Source of the DNA: Polaromonas sp.
GTDB lineage: Bacteria > Pseudomonadota > Gammaproteobacteria > Burkholderiales > Burkholderiaceae_C
Assembly (NCBI GenBank): GCA_030655515.1
Contig: JAURVI010000038.1
Span: forward strand, 1 to 64,000
Length of the DNA stretch: 64,000 bases
Reading direction: 5' to 3'
Shown: positions 61,719-64,000 of the stretch, one piece after another
Numbering within the stretch: the stretch's first letter is position 1
How the letters are laid out: every line of letters starts with the position of its first letter
Translations under genes and position numbers: made by a program
The notes under the pieces: generated by a model
Seen by the model: the letters and a program-made list of their open reading frames with translations, nothing else
The model's database searches: none
Told to the model about the DNA's origin: nothing

Positions 61719-61884
61719 ACGAAGTATCGCACCTCTGGCCCGTGCGAAAAAGTCCGCTTTGCACGCAGTGATACCGAGTTTGGCAAGTCCTCAGCCACTC
61801 GTCACGCTTCACCAACTGATGCGCTGATCGACCTGTCCGGTACGCCCTGGGCGGAAATATCCCATTCGGATTCGACAAGTTCGC

Positions 61885-63654
61885 TCACGGCCGTTGGCGG
61901 GCCGGCGCAATTGTCGGGGCTGCCGCCTTGTCAGGGGTTGCCACACTGACCCTTTTGTACAGCGCCACGTTTTCGCTTTTGTCGGTGGGCCGGCGCAAGG
62001 TGGCCAGGAAGGCCCATTCGGGCATGTCGACCGTGTCGCTGAGCGTGTCCTGCGCATCGGCATCGACCACCAGGTAGGGGCAGGTGGCTTTGGCGGCGGC
62101 CTGACGCAACTCAAGTCGCCCATGGTATTGAAATGCGGCCACCTGCGCGCGGCTCAGGCCATAGACCTCGACACAGGCATTCGGGTCGACCCGGGCCGCC
62201 AACTGCCGCGACAGCGGCGCGTAGCTGCGCGCGTAGTCCAACAGGGGCAGCCACAGCGTCATCAGCAGCAGCCAGCACAGCGTGGTGCCGCCGGCAGGCA
62301 GCACCATCGATTTCCACACCGCGGCGCGCTGGCGACCGGCCCGCCACTTGACCAGCCAGGCCCAGGCCAGGGTGGCCAGCGCCGCGGCCAGAAATGCCAG
62401 CCACGAAAAACTGGGCTCGAAACCCGGTGCCAGCTTGGCGACGTTGGCCGCCGGCTGCCTGGGCATGCCGGTCTGCATCGCGATCCAGATCACCCAGATG
62501 ATGACGGCGCATCCTGTGAAAAACAGCAGGGTGAACCAGTCAATCAGCGACGCGACGCTGCGTTTGAGCGTCGGCAGGGCAAAGGCGGCGAGCGCCGCCA
62601 GCGGTGGCAGGCTTAGCAGCAAGCCGCGGTCGGAGGCCGTGGTGGTCACGGTGGCAGCCAGCGCCACGACTGCAAACCACAGCGGCAGCGCCACATGCCG
62701 ACTGGTCAGTTGTCGCCGCCAGCGCCACAGCGTCCAGGTCGCCAGCGGCCAGGTGGGCCAGGTGAACCAGATCAGCAAACGCGCCAGGCTGCGCCATTCC
62801 TTGCGGTCGGCCGGGCTTTCGAGGCCGGGGATATGGATGCGCCAGCGCCAGAGATCCAGCCCATACGACAGGGCGGCCACGGCCAGGGTCAGCACGCCGG
62901 TCAGGAGTGCCCAGCGCCATGCCCGTGGCAGTTTTTTTTCCGGCTGGTCATTTTGTGCTCTGGCCAAGGCGATCAAAGTGCTGCCGGCACCGAGCAGGAC
63001 AGCCACGCTGGGGGCGCCGCTCAAGGCCAGTCCGCACAAGCCGATGACCAGCCCCAGTGCGGGACCCGAAATTTTGTACGCGCTGCGGTAGGCGCTGGCG
63101 GCCATCGCATAAAAAACCAGCGCCACGAAGCCGAGCTGCGCCAGGGCGGGCGTGGTTTCATGCGACAACTGGGCCAGCCCCAGACTGGCAATCAGGGCCA
63201 ACAGGGCGGCGTCGGCAATGGCCCGGGCGTAATCGACCGGGCTGGCTTCTCCGCCAAAGGCAAAAGCCACCGGCTGGGCCTGCGGGCTGCGCGCCAGATA
63301 ATAAACAGCGTACCAGGTGGCCAGCAAGGTCAGCGCCAGCAACAGGCCGAACGGGATGCGCACCGCCAAGGCAGGGTCGAGAAAGGGCAGGGCCTTGATC
63401 GCCAGTGCGCCCAGCCAGTGGGGCAGCAGCGCTTCAAGCTCGCCCGATTGCCCCAGCAGTTGCGGATGCAGCCAGTGGGTGTTGCCGGCGGCCAGCTCGC
63501 GCATCGCGCCAAACGCGGCAATGTCGGCATTTTTCCAGGGTCCGCGGCCCAGGAACCCGGGCAACAAATAAGCGGCACAGAACAGCAGCAGTGCAAACCG
63601 GGGCAGCCGGCGAACCGCGGACTGGGCAATGATGGCGGGCGAAGGCTTGTTCAA
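61885..63654 (-). CDS. Multi-TM glycosyltransferase-like (ArnT/GT39-like) membrane protein
   Basis: LPGFLGRGPWKNADIAAFGAMRELAAGNTHWLHPQLLGQ, many TM segments; ORF must start downstream of the 63696-63730 terminator (candidate TTG at 63654). Confidence 0.6.
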   Translation of the reverse strand: MNKPSPAIIAQSAVRRLPRFALLLFCAAYLLPGFLGRGPWKNADIAAFGAMRELAAGNTHWLHPQLLGQSGELEALLPHWLGALAIKALPFLDPALAVRIPFGLLLALTLLATWYAVYYLARSPQAQPVAFAFGGEASPVDYARAIADAALLALIASLGLAQLSHETTPALAQLGFVALVFYAMAASAYRSAYKISGPALGLVIGLCGLALSGAPSVAVLLGAGSTLIALARAQNDQPEKKLPRAWRWALLTGVLTLAVAALSYGLDLWRWRIHIPGLESPADRKEWRSLARLLIWFTWPTWPLATWTLWRWRRQLTSRHVALPLWFAVVALAATVTTTASDRGLLLSLPPLAALAAFALPTLKRSVASLIDWFTLLFFTGCAVIIWVIWIAMQTGMPRQPAANVAKLAPGFEPSFSWLAFLAAALATLAWAWLVKWRAGRQRAAVWKSMVLPAGGTTLCWLLLMTLWLPLLDYARSYAPLSRQLAARVDPNACVEVYGLSRAQVAAFQYHGRLELRQAAAKATCPYLVVDADAQDTLSDTVDMPEWAFLATLRRPTDKSENVALYKRVSVATPDKAAAPTIAPARQRP

Positions 63655-63695
63655 GAGATTGAGCTGAGCAGAAGAATGGGTGTAATTTGGGGGCG

Positions 63696-63730
63696 AAAAA
63701 AAAGCGGCCTGAATTTCAGGCCGCTTTTTT
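63696..63730. terminator. Intrinsic terminator downstream of rpmE
   Basis: AAAAAAAAGCGGCCTGAATTTCAGGCCGCTTTTTT. Confidence 0.88.
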
Positions 63731-63763
63731 GCTTGGCTGGAGAAAGGTGTCAGGCGTCGCAGC

Positions 63764-64000
63764 TTACTTGGCAGCGCCGTCCGCTGCGGCTTTGGCGGGT
63801 GTCTTGCCAAAGCGGTTGCGGAATTTCTCGACACGGCCGCCCATGTTGTCCACGGATTTTTGCGTGCCGGTGTAAAACGGGTGCGACTCGCTCGAGGTGT
63901 CGAGCTTGTACAGGGGCAGTTCGCGACCGTCTTCCATCGTCACCATTTCTTTGGCGTTCACGCAGGAGCGTGTGACGAATTTGAAGTTGTTGGACAAGTC
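63764..64000 (-). CDS. rpmE: 50S ribosomal protein L31 type B (truncated by window edge)
   Basis: [66 protein letters not shown]. Confidence 0.93.
   Translation of the reverse strand, partial: DLSNNFKFVTRSCVNAKEMVTMEDGRELPLYKLDTSSESHPFYTGTQKSVDNMGGRVEKFRNRFGKTPAKAAADGAAK

Overview
High-GC, Burkholderiales-like (probably Comamonadaceae) chromosomal segment, judged from gene content, gene order and dispersed repeats. Housekeeping blocks: ygfZ / mltG-tmk-holB-pilZ-tatD, serB-mfd, ispD-ispF, envZ-ompR, pyrD, rpiA, prlC, yhbY, rlmE-ftsH-folP-glmM, and rpmE running off the right edge. Accessory blocks: (i) an arsenic locus (arsR, an uncharacterised ATP-grasp-like gene, thioredoxin-type arsC, ACR3, MFS, and divergent arsC-arsH); (ii) a ~20 kb phosphate-starvation island running phoX, olsB-like, plcP-like, agt-like, ppk, sixA, ppx, a membrane CheA-like kinase + stand-alone receiver + CheX-like trio, a MliC-like lipoprotein, pstSCAB-phoU-phoB-phoR. 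By eye I found Pho-box-like direct repeats (TGTCA-N6-TGTCA) in front of phoX, ppk, the kinase trio, the lipoprotein and pstS. The two observations I rate most interesting are (a) the Pho-box-preceded chemotaxis-like kinase/receiver/CheX module, and (b) a dispersed GC-rich repeat family whose units are open in one frame and sit in frame inside or fused to genes (ispF, arsC; tandem periods 81 and 96 nt, both divisible by 3), plus an unrelated repeat in frame inside mfd. All assignments come from reading the sequence and supplied translations; no database searches were run.
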